Source: Deltaproteobacteria bacterium
GTDB lineage: Bacteria; Desulfobacterota; Syntrophia; Syntrophales; UBA8958
Length of the DNA stretch: 64,000 nt
Direction of reading: 5' to 3'
Assembly (NCBI GenBank): GCA_029553375.1
Contig: JAKPCH010000095.1
Span: forward strand, 49,491-113,490
The position numbers and the translations under genes were made by a program. Under the pieces are notes generated by a model. It worked only from the letters and a program-made list of their open reading frames with translations. It was not told the origin of the DNA and searched no databases. This document shows positions 37,668-47,384 of the stretch, in pieces; position 1 is the stretch's first letter; every line of letters begins with the position of its first letter.

Positions 37668-38852
37668 TCACACCACCCCCGCCTTGCTAAGGGCGGTGAT
37701 CTCGTCGGGGCCGTATCCGAGGCCGGTCAGGATCTCGGCCGTATGTTGACCGAGGACGGGCGGTGGTGAAGAAGGGCCCGCCGGAGGTGTGGGAAAGGCC
37801 GAGAAGAGAACGGGAAAACTCTGCTGCAGGATCGTGCCGTCTTCCGGGTGGTCCACGGTGTACCAGGGTGGGCGATGACGCAGGCGGGGATTCGTCATGG
37901 CCTCCTGGGGGTTTATCACCGGATCGACCAAGGCCTGGGAACCATTAAAGATCTCGAGCCATTCCTCCCGGGACTTTTTTTTGAAGATGTCACCCAGGAT
38001 CGCCATCATTTCCCTTTGCCGCTCCGGTGGGGCCTCCCGTTCCGACGCCAGTTCCGGCACCCCCAGGGTTGCGCACAAATCACGCCAGAATCTATCTTCC
38101 AGACACCCCACGGCCAGGTAGCGGCCGTCTTTTGTCTCGTAGACGTTGTAACAGGCAGACCCCCCGCCGACGATGGTACGTCCCCTCTCCAGGGGGAGGG
38201 GTGACAGGAGCTGTTCGGCCATCGTCAGGGCGACGAAGGGGTTGAGACAATGCAGGAGGCTGACGTCTATCCGCTGCCCCTCGCCCGTCCTCTCCCGCAT
38301 GAGAAGGGCCGCCAGTATGGAAAGGGCGGCCTGGATGCCGCCGCCCGCACCGGCGATCTGGATGGCCGGGACGATAGGGGCGCCGTCCCTCCCCCCCAGG
38401 AGATGGAGGACACCGCTTTTGGCGAGGAGGTTAAGATCGTGGGCGGGCCGGGCGGCCTCGGGACCTTCCTGACCGTAGCCCGTGAGGGAGCAGTAGACGA
38501 GGCGCTTGTTGATATCCCTGAGGCTCTCGAATCCGAGACCCAACTTTGCCATGTATCCGGGTCGAAAGCTCTCCACGAGGACGTCGGCGGAGACGACCAT
38601 CTTCTTGAGGATGTCCCGGCCCTCTTTATGCTTGACATCGAGGGTCATCCCCCTTTTCCCCCGGTTGACGACGTGGAAGTAGGCGCCCGTCTTTCCGATT
38701 CGGGGGTGGGCCCTTCTGAATCCGTCGCCCCCTAAGGGATGTTCGACCTTGATCACGTCGGCGCCCAGATCGGCCAGTATCTGGGTGCAGAGCCCGCCCG
38801 GGAGGTGTTGTGACAGATCGATGACGCGGAGGTCTTTAAGGACATTATCCAT
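37668..38852 (-). CDS. CaiB/BaiF (family III) CoA-transferase
   Basis: A 394-residue family III CoA-transferase or acyl-CoA racemase. The N terminus [33 protein letters not shown] is the family start, and Asp139 in [14 protein letters not shown] is the expected nucleophilic aspartate. [20 protein letters not shown] is the typical domain-joining segment. It should move CoA between carboxylic acids or epimerise a 2-methylacyl-CoA; the substrate cannot be told. It follows the PP-loop gene by 12 bases on the same strand and lies near an acyl-CoA dehydrogenase, which fits fatty or branched acid metabolism. Confidence 0.87.
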   Translation of the reverse strand: MDNVLKDLRVIDLSQHLPGGLCTQILADLGADVIKVEHPLGGDGFRRAHPRIGKTGAYFHVVNRGKRGMTLDVKHKEGRDILKKMVVSADVLVESFRPGYMAKLGLGFESLRDINKRLVYCSLTGYGQEGPEAARPAHDLNLLAKSGVLHLLGGRDGAPIVPAIQIAGAGGGIQAALSILAALLMRERTGEGQRIDVSLLHCLNPFVALTMAEQLLSPLPLERGRTIVGGGSACYNVYETKDGRYLAVGCLEDRFWRDLCATLGVPELASEREAPPERQREMMAILGDIFKKKSREEWLEIFNGSQALVDPVINPQEAMTNPRLRHRPPWYTVDHPEDGTILQQSFPVLFSAFPTPPAGPSSPPPVLGQHTAEILTGLGYGPDEITALSKAGVV

Positions 38853-38864
38853 GGCCGGACACCC

Positions 38865-39839
38865 CTACAGAATCAGTCTCGCCGCCTCTTCCCTATCCAG
38901 GGGCAAGGCGAAGATCACAGACGATCCCTGCTCCGTTTCGCACCAGACCGGGACTTCCCTGTCCCGGGGGGCGCCTCCGTAGAGGGCGCAGAGGGCCGCG
39001 GCCAGGGTCCGGGTTTCGTCGTCACCCCCGCCGGGGATGAGGACGGTGGGACCGGGACGCCCCTGGAGCCTTAGAAGATCGTCGCCCGCCTCCCTGAGGG
39101 CGCCTATGGCCCGGTTGTCGGCGCTGTTGCGACCGACGACTATCGTCCTGTCCGCCGGGGCCTTGAAATGGCGGCCGTGTTTCAGGAGTTCGATCTCCCT
39201 CAGGGACGGGTCGGGACGAATGGAGAAAAGATGACGCAAGCGGCGCGAGAACATGGGATCCGTGAGGAGACAACCCCCCGCCGGCGGTTCGTAATGGCTC
39301 AAGCCGTAACGGCCGGCCAGATCCATCTGCGTTTTCCTCCCCCTCCCCTGGATGGCGAGGAGCCTGGCGCGGTCCACCAGGCCCTCTTTTTCGGGTATGG
39401 TCTCCTCGAGCAGCGCCGCGGACAGGGGGCGGAGTATCAAGCCTTCGTAGCCCGAGTTTTTGGCCACGATGTGGAGTGATTGCCTCGTCTGGGACATGGG
39501 TCTTTGACCGAGGACCTCGCCCGTGATCAAGAACTGGGATCCCGTCTCAGCCAACAGATCCCCCGCTTTTTTGAGCATCAGGGTATGGCAGTCAATGCAG
39601 GGGTTCATGTTCCTGCCGTAACCGTAGCGGGGATTCTTGAGCATCCGCAGATGATCGGGGGTAAAGTCATGGACCAAGAGGGGAAGGACGATCCGTTCCG
39701 CCGCCGCCTGGGCCTTCGCGGCACCGAAGAAGGGGGTCACGAAGGTAACCCCCGTCACGTCGATCCCCTGCTCGCGGATCACCAGGACGGCGAGGACACT
39801 GTCGAGACCGCCGGAAAACAAGGCCAATGCCCGCGTCAT
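38865..39839 (-). CDS. PP-loop protein, MnmA/ThiI-like tRNA thiolase relative
   Basis: The N-terminal ATP-pyrophosphatase loop LFSGGLDSVLA (about 7-17) and the Cys pair in NPCIDCHTLMLKKA resemble MnmA-type tRNA 2-thiouridylases. ITGEVLGQRPMSQ, PAGGCLLTDP and a C-terminal RNA-associated region (HFKAPADRTIVVGRN, resembling the NFACT-R/DUF814 fold) place it in a family of about 320 residues common in Desulfobacterota and Clostridia. It may thiolate a tRNA or other sulphur acceptor; the real reaction is not known to me. Its ATG overlaps the stop of the LysM gene by four bases. Confidence 0.78.
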   Translation of the reverse strand: MTRALALFSGGLDSVLAVLVIREQGIDVTGVTFVTPFFGAAKAQAAAERIVLPLLVHDFTPDHLRMLKNPRYGYGRNMNPCIDCHTLMLKKAGDLLAETGSQFLITGEVLGQRPMSQTRQSLHIVAKNSGYEGLILRPLSAALLEETIPEKEGLVDRARLLAIQGRGRKTQMDLAGRYGLSHYEPPAGGCLLTDPMFSRRLRHLFSIRPDPSLREIELLKHGRHFKAPADRTIVVGRNSADNRAIGALREAGDDLLRLQGRPGPTVLIPGGGDDETRTLAAALCALYGGAPRDREVPVWCETEQGSSVIFALPLDREEAARLIL

Positions 39840-41257
39840 CGGTACCTCAGCAGCTGGAAGTCCGTGTCCCCGGCGAGGGCACGGTAGAGCTCCGGTGGGA
39901 GATCGAAATCGACCAAAAAGAGGGGTCTTCCCCCCTCCGGAGCGACGCGGATGACGGGGAACACGACACGCGCCGCGTCAGCCCCTTTCTTTGAGACGGG
40001 GAAGGAGTAAGGCCCCTCTTCGTGGGGGATCCCCAGGGCCTTGAGGACCTTGACGATGGCCCTGTCGGGAGGCTCCCCGCCCGTTATGGTCACCACCTGA
40101 GTTTTCCTGGCCTTGAGGATGCTGCTGAATTGGGCGGGTAGTCTCCGTGAGACGACGATGAGCCTGTCGGCACCCTTGGCGATGAAGAGGTCGGCCCGGA
40201 TGGAGATGTTGAAACCGTCCCGGGCCATGTCGAAGACGCCGACGTCCACATCTTTTTTCGTTTCGTAGCCGAGGCGGTGGAGAAGATCTTTCAGTATCTC
40301 CCTGGGCTCTGATCCCTGGAGACGGTCCGGTTGGGAAGGCCCTGATGCGGGGGGAACCCGGTTGGGAGCGGGGAGGACCTTGTCTCCCATCATCTCCGAC
40401 ACCGTCGTTCCCAGTTCCTTGAGGTAATGAAAGACAGGGCCGGGCAGCCGTTCCTCCTCGGATTCGATGATCCTGACCACCTGGAGGGGTGTTTTTTCCT
40501 CCTTAGGGTCTTTTTTCGTGATCAGGGCAGAGGCGGTCATTCGTACGGCCGGTTTTTCCCCGATGGTGCAAGGGGCCCTTCGCGCCTTCATCGAGAAATT
40601 TTTCGTGGCGTTTACGCATTTCATAAGGGTGTCAAGGACGGATTCGTTTTCCGCCGGTACCACGAAACGGTAGGAGGGCCAGGTTTTTTCCACCAGTTCC
40701 TTCAAATGGTCCGGCAGGCGCCGGTTTGTGTCGATGAAGACGATGGTCCCGTCGTCGAAGTGCACCATGGGCACGAGGCGGCAGTCGACGACGACCTGTC
40801 CCACGTCGGGAAGGGGTAAGTAGTGGGTTCCTTGCCGATTTACGACGGCGTTCATCCGACCCAGCAGTTCCTTGAGGACGGCCATGCGATCCTCCCAGGA
40901 GGGCCCTTTGGACGTCTCGGTGAGGCCCAACCCTGGGGTTTCGGTGGCGGGAGGCTGATCGGCCTTGGCGGGGAGGATCAATCTCTGTCCCGGATAGATC
41001 TTGTTGAGGTCCTTGATGTGGGGGTTGTACCGGCGGACAAGGGATAAACGGGGCATGGCCTGTCCGTATTCACGCCTGAGGATGCCGTAGAGCCATTCAC
41101 CCTCTCGCACGACGTGGACTGTAGAGTCTTTGGGAAGCCTCGGGGTCTTGGTGAAGACGAGACGGGCCGTTTCTTCCTTTCCGAGAACGTCCGGGGGAAA
41201 GAAAAAAGGCGCCCCGAGGGCGAAGAGAAAAAGGAGAAAGATCCCCCGTGCGTACAT
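39836..41257 (-). CDS. LysM-domain envelope protein of unknown function
   Basis: A signal peptide (MYARGIFLLFLFALGAPFFF) is followed by a single LysM module (VHVVREGEWLYGILRREYG... IYPGQRLILP). About 370 residues follow that I do not recognise, with two similar-looking alpha/beta parts around TIVFIDTNRRLPDHLKELVE and DRLIVVSRRLPAQF. I use ATG 41257 with a GAGGGGG box upstream, giving 473 residues, not the track start 41311. The LysM module should hold it to peptidoglycan. It is co-transcribed with the PP-loop and CaiB-like genes. Confidence 0.72.
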   Translation of the reverse strand: MYARGIFLLFLFALGAPFFFPPDVLGKEETARLVFTKTPRLPKDSTVHVVREGEWLYGILRREYGQAMPRLSLVRRYNPHIKDLNKIYPGQRLILPAKADQPPATETPGLGLTETSKGPSWEDRMAVLKELLGRMNAVVNRQGTHYLPLPDVGQVVVDCRLVPMVHFDDGTIVFIDTNRRLPDHLKELVEKTWPSYRFVVPAENESVLDTLMKCVNATKNFSMKARRAPCTIGEKPAVRMTASALITKKDPKEEKTPLQVVRIIESEEERLPGPVFHYLKELGTTVSEMMGDKVLPAPNRVPPASGPSQPDRLQGSEPREILKDLLHRLGYETKKDVDVGVFDMARDGFNISIRADLFIAKGADRLIVVSRRLPAQFSSILKARKTQVVTITGGEPPDRAIVKVLKALGIPHEEGPYSFPVSKKGADAARVVFPVIRVAPEGGRPLFLVDFDLPPELYRALAGDTDFQLLRYR

Positions 41258-41317
41258 ACCAACCCCCTCTGTTAGAGTAGCCTCCATAGCGAAAGAGGCA
41301 TCTTCTGTCAACGTTCC

Positions 41318-41359
41318 AAAAAGAGGAATGCCGTAACCGGCATCCGATCACGGCATTCC
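41318..41359 (-). terminator. Rho-independent terminator of the acyl-CoA dehydrogenase gene
   Basis: Perfect 10-bp stem GGAATGCCGT/ACGGCATTCC, followed on the minus strand by TC and TTTTT, 28 bases past the stop codon. Confidence 0.82.
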
Positions 41360-41386
41360 ATGGGCTGGCTTGCGATGTTTGATCGA

Positions 41387-42586
41387 TTACAGACCGCTCT
41401 TGAAGTCGTCCCTGAGAAGCTCGCGGGCGATGATCATGCGGCGGATCTCCGACGTACCGGCGCCGATCTCCCACAGTTTCTGATCCAGGAAGTGGCGGGA
41501 AATCGGGTACTCCGTGGTGTAGCCGTAGCCGCCGAAGATCTGGATGGCGTCGAGGCCGATCTTGGTCCCCATCTCACCCGTGAAGAGCAGGGCCGCTGCG
41601 GCCAGTCTGTCGAGATCGGTGCCCTTGCCGCCGGACTTGTTCTCCAGGCTGTCGCAGTAGGCGGCGGCGCTGTAGGCCAACCACTTGCCGGCCTTGTAGC
41701 CGCAGTACATGTTCGCCAGTTTCTCCTGGATGCTCTGGAAGGAGGCGATGGGTTTGCCGAACTGGACCCTCTCCTTGGCGTACTTCAGGGAGAGCTCGAG
41801 GCAGGTCCTCTGGCCGCCGAGGGTGCAGCCGGAGAGGGTGATACGCTCCGTGCACAGACCGCTCGTCAGGACGGCGACGCCCTTGTTCAGGCCGCCGATG
41901 AGCTGATCCTCGGGGATTTCCATATCCTGGAAGGTGACCAGGGCCGTGGGGGAGGTCCTCATACCCCACTTCTTGATCTTCTCGAACTTCACCGTGCCCT
42001 TCTTCTTGGGCTCCGCCGTCTCGAAGAAGAAGGTGGAGATGCCCTTGGGACCGGCCGCGGGATCGGTCTTGGCGTAGAAGACCATGAAGTCGGCGACGGG
42101 GCCGTTGGTGATGAAGATCTTGCTGCCGTTGATGATGTAGCGGTCGCCCTTCTTCTCCGCCTTCGTGGCCATGCTCATGGCGTCGGACCCGGCGTTGGGC
42201 TCCGTGATGCCGAGGCAGCCGATCCACTCACCGGAACAGGCCTTGGGAAGGACGCGCATCTTCTGCTCTTCCGTGGCGTTCCGACGGAAGTTGTCGAAGC
42301 AGAGGGTCTGGCTGGCGCCGCAGGTCATGGAGAGGGCGTTGCTTACCCGGGCGATGGTCTCGTAGACCAGGAGGGTCTCAACATAGCCGAGGCCGGCCCC
42401 GCCGTATTTCTCCTCGAACACGATCCCGTTGATGCCCAGGTTTCCGAACTCCTTGAAGAGCGTGGGGGGCATCTCGTCCACTTCATAGAGGTGCTCCATC
42501 TGGGGCTCGAGCCAGGTTGTCGCCCAGCGGTAAACCTGATCCTCAAGCATCCTTTGCTCTTCCGTAAAACTGAAATCTAACGCCAT
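41387..42586 (-). CDS. Acyl-CoA dehydrogenase, isovaleryl-CoA dehydrogenase type
   Basis: An FAD enzyme that makes a 2,3 double bond in an acyl-CoA and passes electrons to ETF. CLGITEPNAGSDAMSM and KIFITNGPVADF are the flavin and substrate signatures. In most members the catalytic Glu lies in a YEGT motif near the C terminus; here that position is IGAGTSEIRR, as in isovaleryl-CoA dehydrogenase, and the base is expected to be Glu247 in GLCTERITLSG. A branched acyl substrate is therefore likely. At 399 residues it is normal. GGGAGG stands before the ATG, and the gene is monocistronic with its own terminator. Confidence 0.9.
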   Translation of the reverse strand: MALDFSFTEEQRMLEDQVYRWATTWLEPQMEHLYEVDEMPPTLFKEFGNLGINGIVFEEKYGGAGLGYVETLLVYETIARVSNALSMTCGASQTLCFDNFRRNATEEQKMRVLPKACSGEWIGCLGITEPNAGSDAMSMATKAEKKGDRYIINGSKIFITNGPVADFMVFYAKTDPAAGPKGISTFFFETAEPKKKGTVKFEKIKKWGMRTSPTALVTFQDMEIPEDQLIGGLNKGVAVLTSGLCTERITLSGCTLGGQRTCLELSLKYAKERVQFGKPIASFQSIQEKLANMYCGYKAGKWLAYSAAAYCDSLENKSGGKGTDLDRLAAAALLFTGEMGTKIGLDAIQIFGGYGYTTEYPISRHFLDQKLWEIGAGTSEIRRMIIARELLRDDFKSGL

Positions 42587-42892
42587 AATCTACCTCCCTT
42601 TCTTAAATGTGTTAATCTAACCTCCCGCGAGTATCCACAAACGGGCACTCGACGCCGTCAGGCGCCTTGCTCTTGGGAAACAACCCGCATTCCGGTTCTG
42701 TTTCTCGGATCTTAGGGTCACGAAAAAACGGCCTTCAGCATCGATGGCATGGTGAAGTTCAAAACCGGACGAGACCTATATAATAATCACCGGGAGCTGT
42801 CAAGGCATTTTACGGCGAAAATCTTGTTTGCCTCACCTCGATCGGATGATGTATGGAAGCCGAACCGGATAGATCTCAGGAGGAGGTCAAGG
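42587..42892. other. Divergent intergenic region between acyl-CoA dehydrogenase and the small-protein/HD operon
   Basis: About 300 bases. The rightward side has a perfect TATAAT at 42779-42784 with TTCAAA 15 bases upstream, the likely promoter for the 73-residue protein and HD genes (leader about 100 bases). The leftward side has a GGGAGG ribosome-binding site, but I could not settle on a -35/-10 pair. No other gene seen. Confidence 0.4.
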
Positions 42893-43114
42893 ATGGACCA
42901 GAGGGAGAAAGAGGCCCTCGTGAGGGAATTCCAGGTGCAACTCGACAAGCGCCTGCGGGAGAACGAGATAAATGTCATCGCCTACTGGCAGGGGCACCTC
43001 GCCAAGGTCCTGGCCATGAAACCGGAGGGAGTCGGGGCCCTGCAGATGCAGGTGAAGAAGGTCCACGACATGATGGCGAACAGGCTCCAGGCACTCAAGC
43101 GGGGTGTATCATGA
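42893..43114 (+). CDS. Small hypothetical protein
   Basis: A 73-residue mostly helical protein (MDQREKEALVREFQVQL... MANRLQALKRGVS). I do not recognise it. The track ORF starts at 42749, but ATG 42893 has AGGAGG six bases upstream, and the extra N-terminal residues would be encoded by the promoter region. It overlaps the HD gene by four bases (ATGA), so it is translated with it and may act with it. Confidence 0.65.
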   Translation: MDQREKEALVREFQVQLDKRLRENEINVIAYWQGHLAKVLAMKPEGVGALQMQVKKVHDMMANRLQALKRGVS

Positions 43115-43716
43115 AGAACCTTGCCAACTTCCTCTTCGAGGTGGGGATGCTGCAAAAGACCCCCAGGACGGGCTTCCAATTCTTGGGATCAGGTTGCGAA
43201 TCCGTGGCGGAACATATCTTAAGGACCGTCTACGTCGGCTACACCCTCTGCAAGCTCGATCCCCGGGCGGACGAGGAGAAAGTCCTGAAGATGTGTCTGT
43301 TCCACGATCTCCCCGAGGCGAGGACGGGCGACATGAACTACGTGAACAAGAAATACGTCACCGTCGACGAGGCGAAGGCCCTTCGAGACCTGACGGAGAC
43401 CCTGCCCTTCGGCGGTGAGATGGCGGGTCTGATGTCGGAATTCAACGAGAGGCGGAGCCGGGAGGCCAGGATCGCCCATGACGCGGACCAGTTGGCCTTG
43501 ATCCTTCAGCTCAAGGAATACGGCGATCTGGGAAACAAATACAGCAAGGACTGGATCGCGTTCGCCTTGAGACGCCTTTATACCGCCGAGGCGGCCGAGA
43601 TGGCCCGGGCGATACTGGAGACTGATTCCTCCGATTGGTGGTTCAAGGACAAGAGTGACTGGTGGGTGAACGGGGGCCAGGAAAGACCCGCGGACGGCAC
43701 GGGAGGAAAAGAATGA
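43111..43716 (+). CDS. HD-domain phosphohydrolase, YfbR-like
   Basis: A 201-residue HD protein. The metal ligands are His in SVAEHILRTVYVG, HD in LFHDLPEARTGD and Asp in IAHDADQLALI. This is the H...HD...D order of 5'-deoxynucleotidases such as YfbR and of COG1896. It probably removes phosphate from a deoxynucleoside monophosphate, though other nucleotides are possible. ATG 43111 overlaps the stop of the 73-residue protein; the track start 42853 runs through that gene in another frame. Its stop overlaps the next gene. Confidence 0.83.
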   Translation: MKNLANFLFEVGMLQKTPRTGFQFLGSGCESVAEHILRTVYVGYTLCKLDPRADEEKVLKMCLFHDLPEARTGDMNYVNKKYVTVDEAKALRDLTETLPFGGEMAGLMSEFNERRSREARIAHDADQLALILQLKEYGDLGNKYSKDWIAFALRRLYTAEAAEMARAILETDSSDWWFKDKSDWWVNGGQERPADGTGGKE

Positions 43717-44528
43717 TTATCGAGTCGGCGGCGAGCATCTCGGGCAAGGCTTCTCAGGTCGTGCGCCGCCTGGCGCTACCCCTTACGGCGGTTCTCTTGA
43801 GCCTCGTCTTTCTCGTTTCCTGCGGGGCCGATGCCGCCAGGAGAAAAGAGCAGGCGGGCATCCACACGGAGATAGGAAGCGCCTACATCACCTCGGGTGA
43901 TTACGCCAAGGCCTTGAAAGAGTTGTTGGAGGCTAAGGAATTGGACCCCGGGGAGCCGAAGATCCATTACTATCTCGCCATGGCCTATGCCGGTCAGGGA
44001 TTCGAACAGGAGGCCTTGAGGGAATGCCGAGAGGCCATATCCCTCAATCCCGATTATTCGGAGGCCCACAACTATCTCGGCACCCTCTATCTGGGTCGCG
44101 GGCAGGCGCAGGAGGCCATCGCCTCGTTCCGCAAGGCCCTGGCCAACATCCTCTACGAGACGCCCGCCGTCGCCCTGTACAATATGGGGAGGGCCTACGC
44201 CCAGATGAACGACTACACCATGGCGATGGACAGCTACCGTCGCGCCGCGGAAAGAGACCAGAGGGGAGACATCCTGCCCCTGATCGAGCTCGAGATGGGA
44301 CGGATCAGCTGTTTGAAGGGCGATTATCCTGAGGCCTTTCACCACCTCGCCAAGAGCCTCGATGCGGTGCCCAACTTCCTCGAGGCCCGTTATGTCCGCG
44401 CGGAGTGTTACCGTCTCCAAGGCCGCCTGGACAAGGCCCGGGAAGAATATAAGGACATAATAAAACTCGCCCCGTCATCGGAGTTCGCCAAGAAGGCCAG
44501 GGAGGTCCTGTCCGAAAGGCCGCATTAG
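43713..44528 (+). CDS. TPR-repeat lipoprotein, PilF/PilW-like
   Basis: A hydrophobic leader ends in the lipobox LVSC, so the Cys in FLVSCGAD should be lipidated and held in the outer membrane. At least five tetratricopeptide repeats follow (IGSAYITSGDYAKAL, YLAMAYAGQGFEQEA, YLGTLYLGRGQAQEA and others). The layout is that of PilF/PilW, which helps assemble the type IV pilus secretin, but the match is to the repeat type only. I use ATG 43713, which overlaps the HD stop by four bases, not the track start 43662. Confidence 0.82.
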   Translation: MIIESAASISGKASQVVRRLALPLTAVLLSLVFLVSCGADAARRKEQAGIHTEIGSAYITSGDYAKALKELLEAKELDPGEPKIHYYLAMAYAGQGFEQEALRECREAISLNPDYSEAHNYLGTLYLGRGQAQEAIASFRKALANILYETPAVALYNMGRAYAQMNDYTMAMDSYRRAAERDQRGDILPLIELEMGRISCLKGDYPEAFHHLAKSLDAVPNFLEARYVRAECYRLQGRLDKAREEYKDIIKLAPSSEFAKKAREVLSERPH

Positions 44529-44627
44529 CTCTACATAAGTATAGATGACCGCACGCCCGTGGGGACATCCCGGGACGCCGGGACCCTTGTTTCTACCCCG
44601 ACGGCGGGAGCGCGGACCCCTTCTTCC

Positions 44628-44656
44628 TTGACACTTCGGGTAAAATAGCCTACAAA
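44628..44656 (+). promoter_or_regulatory. Sigma-70 promoter for the GerMN/EF-G genes
   Basis: Perfect TTGACA, 17 bases and TACAAA, 29 bases before the GerMN ATG. Confidence 0.6.
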
Positions 44657-44685
44657 CCAGTGAATTTGAGACAGAGGCCCCGTCG

Positions 44686-45309
44686 ATGGCGTCGAAGAGG
44701 CAACAACGAACCCTGAAGATCAAGAGCCGCCAGACGAAAAAGAGGATGAGAAAATCACTCTTGATCGTCTTGATGACGGCCCTGGTGGGTTTTCTGGTCT
44801 TTATGTTCCTGACGATCTTCGATTACGTCTACCCCCCCGTGGACGGGAAGGGAACGGCGGTCAAGAAGAAGGAAAAGCAGGCCGTGACCCTCTATTTCTC
44901 CGACGGGAACGAGCGTTTCCTCGTCCCGGAAAAGCGTTTCGTCCCCAAAGAGGAAAAGCCCGCCGATCAGGCGCGGGAGATCGTCCGCGCCCTTCTGGAC
45001 GGATCGAAGACGGGGCTCATCAATACCTTCCCCGACAAGGTGGAGGTCCTTTCCGTCCACATCGACGGGGATACGGCGGTGGTGAGCTTCAACAAGGCCC
45101 TGACGGCCAACCACCCCGGTGGAAGCGCCTCCGAGATGGCGTCCATCTTCTCCCTGACCAACTCTCTCGCCGAGAACGTGCCGGCGGTGAGGAAAGTCAA
45201 GATCCTGGTCTCGGGAAAAGAGATCCCCTCCCTCAAGGGTCACGTGGACACGAGGAGTCCCTTTACACCCAACAGGGACCTTATCGTCGCTTCGTCCCGC
45301 GAGGGGTAG
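44686..45309 (+). CDS. GerMN-domain membrane protein
   Basis: A strongly basic N terminus (residues 1-23), one membrane segment ([21 protein letters not shown]) and an extracytoplasmic GerMN domain of about 120 residues (VTLYFSDGN... [21 protein letters not shown]... [12 protein letters not shown]). GerMN domains occur in spore-germination GerM but also widely in non-sporulating bacteria, where the function is unknown. It is 10 bases upstream of the EF-G paralogue and shares its promoter. Confidence 0.83.
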   Translation: MASKRQQRTLKIKSRQTKKRMRKSLLIVLMTALVGFLVFMFLTIFDYVYPPVDGKGTAVKKKEKQAVTLYFSDGNERFLVPEKRFVPKEEKPADQAREIVRALLDGSKTGLINTFPDKVEVLSVHIDGDTAVVSFNKALTANHPGGSASEMASIFSLTNSLAENVPAVRKVKILVSGKEIPSLKGHVDTRSPFTPNRDLIVASSREG

Positions 45310-45319
45310 AGGAGGCTCG

Positions 45320-47356
45320 ATGGCGGCACCCTCGAAAATTTCGGCGATCAGAAACATCGGTATCGTCGCCCATATCGACGCCGGTAAGACGACGGTCACG
45401 GAGCGCATCCTGTACTACACGGGCCGCTCCCATAAGATAGGGGAGGTCCACGACGGCGAGGCGGTCATGGACTGGATGCCCCAGGAACAGGAGCGGGGCA
45501 TCACCATCACCTCGGCGGTCACCACCTGCAACTGGCGTGACCGCGAGATCCACATCATCGACACGCCGGGGCACGTGGATTTCACCATCGAGGTGGAGAG
45601 GAGCCTCCGTGTCCTCGACGGGGCCGTGGTCGTCTTCTGCGCCGTCGGCGGTGTCGAACCCCAATCGGAAACGGTGTGGCATCAGGCCGACAAGTACGGG
45701 GTGCCGAAGGTGGCCTTCATAAACAAGATGGATCGCGTCGGCGCCGACTTCGAGGGGACCCTCGCCATGATGAGGGAACGGTTCAGCTCCGTGCCCCTGC
45801 CGGTACAGATACCCTGGGGCAGGGAGGATCGTTTCCGGGGGGTTTTGGACCTGATCCGTCTCAAGGGGATCGTCTGGGATGATGAAACCCTGGGGGCCTC
45901 TTACACGGCCGTGGAGATACCCGAGGAGGAGCGGGTCGAGGCGGAGGCGCGGAGGGAGCGCCTCTTGGAGAGCCTGGCCGAGGTCGATGACGCCGTGGCG
46001 GAGAAATATCTCGAGGGTGTCCCGATCCCCGAGGAGGAGCTCTTGCAGGCCATCAGAAACGCCACCCTCTCCCTGAAGGTGGTTCCCGTTCTCTGCGGCT
46101 CGGCCCTCAAGAACAAGGGCATTCAGCCCCTCCTCGACGCCGTGGTGGATTTTCTGCCGTCGCCGGACGAGATCCCCCCCGTCCGCGGCGTCAATCCCCT
46201 TACGAACGAGGAGGAGAAACGCCTCAGCAGCCCCAAGGAGCCCCTGGCGGCCCTCGTCTTCAAGATCATGCAGGATGAGGGGCGCAAGATGTCGTACCTG
46301 CGCATTTACTCCGGCCGCCTAAAACCCGGCGACGACGTCTACAACGCCTCGAAGGGGAAGAAGGAGAAGGTGGCCCGCCTCCTCAAGATGCACGCCAACA
46401 AGAGGGAGAGGATAGACCAGGCCTCGGCGGGCGACATCGTGGCCGTCATGGGCCTCAAGGAGGCCAAGACGGGCGATACCATCTGCGACGAGAGTCACCC
46501 CATCCTCCTGGAGCCCATCGATGTGTACGAGCCGGTGATCAGCCAGGCCATAGAGGCCAAGACGCCGGCGGACCAGGAACGGGTGGCCTTTGCCCTGAAC
46601 AAGCTCCTCGAGGAGGATCCCACCCTCCGCCTGAAATACGACGATGAGACGGCCCAGACCGTCTTGTCGGGCATGGGGGAGCTGCATCTCGAGATCATCA
46701 TCGATCGTCTCGTGAGGGAGTTCAACGCCCGGGTCAACGTGGGGAAACCCCGGGTGGTGTATCGCGAGACCGTCACCAGGGCCGTCGATGCCGTCGGTGT
46801 CTTCGAGAAGGAACTGGGTGACCGCAAACACTTCGGCGAGGTGCGCCTGCGGATGGAACCCCTGCCGCGGGGCGGGGGGCTGGAGATCGCGTGGAGTGAC
46901 GATTTTTCCCTCGCCGTCCCCGAGGAGTTCAAGGCCGCCGTCGCCGAAGGGATCAGGGAAGCGGCCCTCAGCGGCGTCGTCGCCGGTTATCCCGTCGTGG
47001 ACGTCAAGGTGGTCGTCCTGGGGGGGAGCTACCGGGAGGGCGAGTCGTCGCCCCTGGGATACAAGGTGGCCGCCTCCTCGGCCTTCAAGGACGCCTGCCT
47101 GAACGGCGAGACGGTGCTCCTCGAGCCGATCATGACCGTCGATATCCTGACACCCTCGGAATTCATGGGGGAGGTGATCGGGGATATCAACGCCCGCCGG
47201 GGAGAGGTCCAGTCCATCACGCCCCGGGGCCCCATCAGCGAGGTCAAGGCGCTGGTGCCCCTCAAGGCCCTCTTCGGTTACTCGACGGATCTCCGCTCCC
47301 TGACCCAGGGCCGGGCGACTTTTTCCATGCGTTTCTCCGCTTACGACCGACTTTGA
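45320..47356 (+). CDS. fusA: Elongation factor G paralogue
   Basis: A five-domain translational GTPase. G1 is AHIDAGKT (17-24), G2 RGITI, G3 DTPGHVDF and G4 NKMD; domains III-V include GMGELHLE and [17 protein letters not shown]. It is 678 residues, slightly shorter than standard EF-G. No rpsL/rpsG/tuf genes are nearby, so it is probably the second copy found in many Desulfobacterota and not the str-operon one; it may serve translocation, recycling or a stress form. GAGGAGG lies about six bases before the ATG. Confidence 0.88.
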   Translation: MAAPSKISAIRNIGIVAHIDAGKTTVTERILYYTGRSHKIGEVHDGEAVMDWMPQEQERGITITSAVTTCNWRDREIHIIDTPGHVDFTIEVERSLRVLDGAVVVFCAVGGVEPQSETVWHQADKYGVPKVAFINKMDRVGADFEGTLAMMRERFSSVPLPVQIPWGREDRFRGVLDLIRLKGIVWDDETLGASYTAVEIPEEERVEAEARRERLLESLAEVDDAVAEKYLEGVPIPEEELLQAIRNATLSLKVVPVLCGSALKNKGIQPLLDAVVDFLPSPDEIPPVRGVNPLTNEEEKRLSSPKEPLAALVFKIMQDEGRKMSYLRIYSGRLKPGDDVYNASKGKKEKVARLLKMHANKRERIDQASAGDIVAVMGLKEAKTGDTICDESHPILLEPIDVYEPVISQAIEAKTPADQERVAFALNKLLEEDPTLRLKYDDETAQTVLSGMGELHLEIIIDRLVREFNARVNVGKPRVVYRETVTRAVDAVGVFEKELGDRKHFGEVRLRMEPLPRGGGLEIAWSDDFSLAVPEEFKAAVAEGIREAALSGVVAGYPVVDVKVVVLGGSYREGESSPLGYKVAASSAFKDACLNGETVLLEPIMTVDILTPSEFMGEVIGDINARRGEVQSITPRGPISEVKALVPLKALFGYSTDLRSLTQGRATFSMRFSAYDRL

Positions 47357-47384
47357 TGCCTTCATATAGGCGGGGCCTGCAGGA

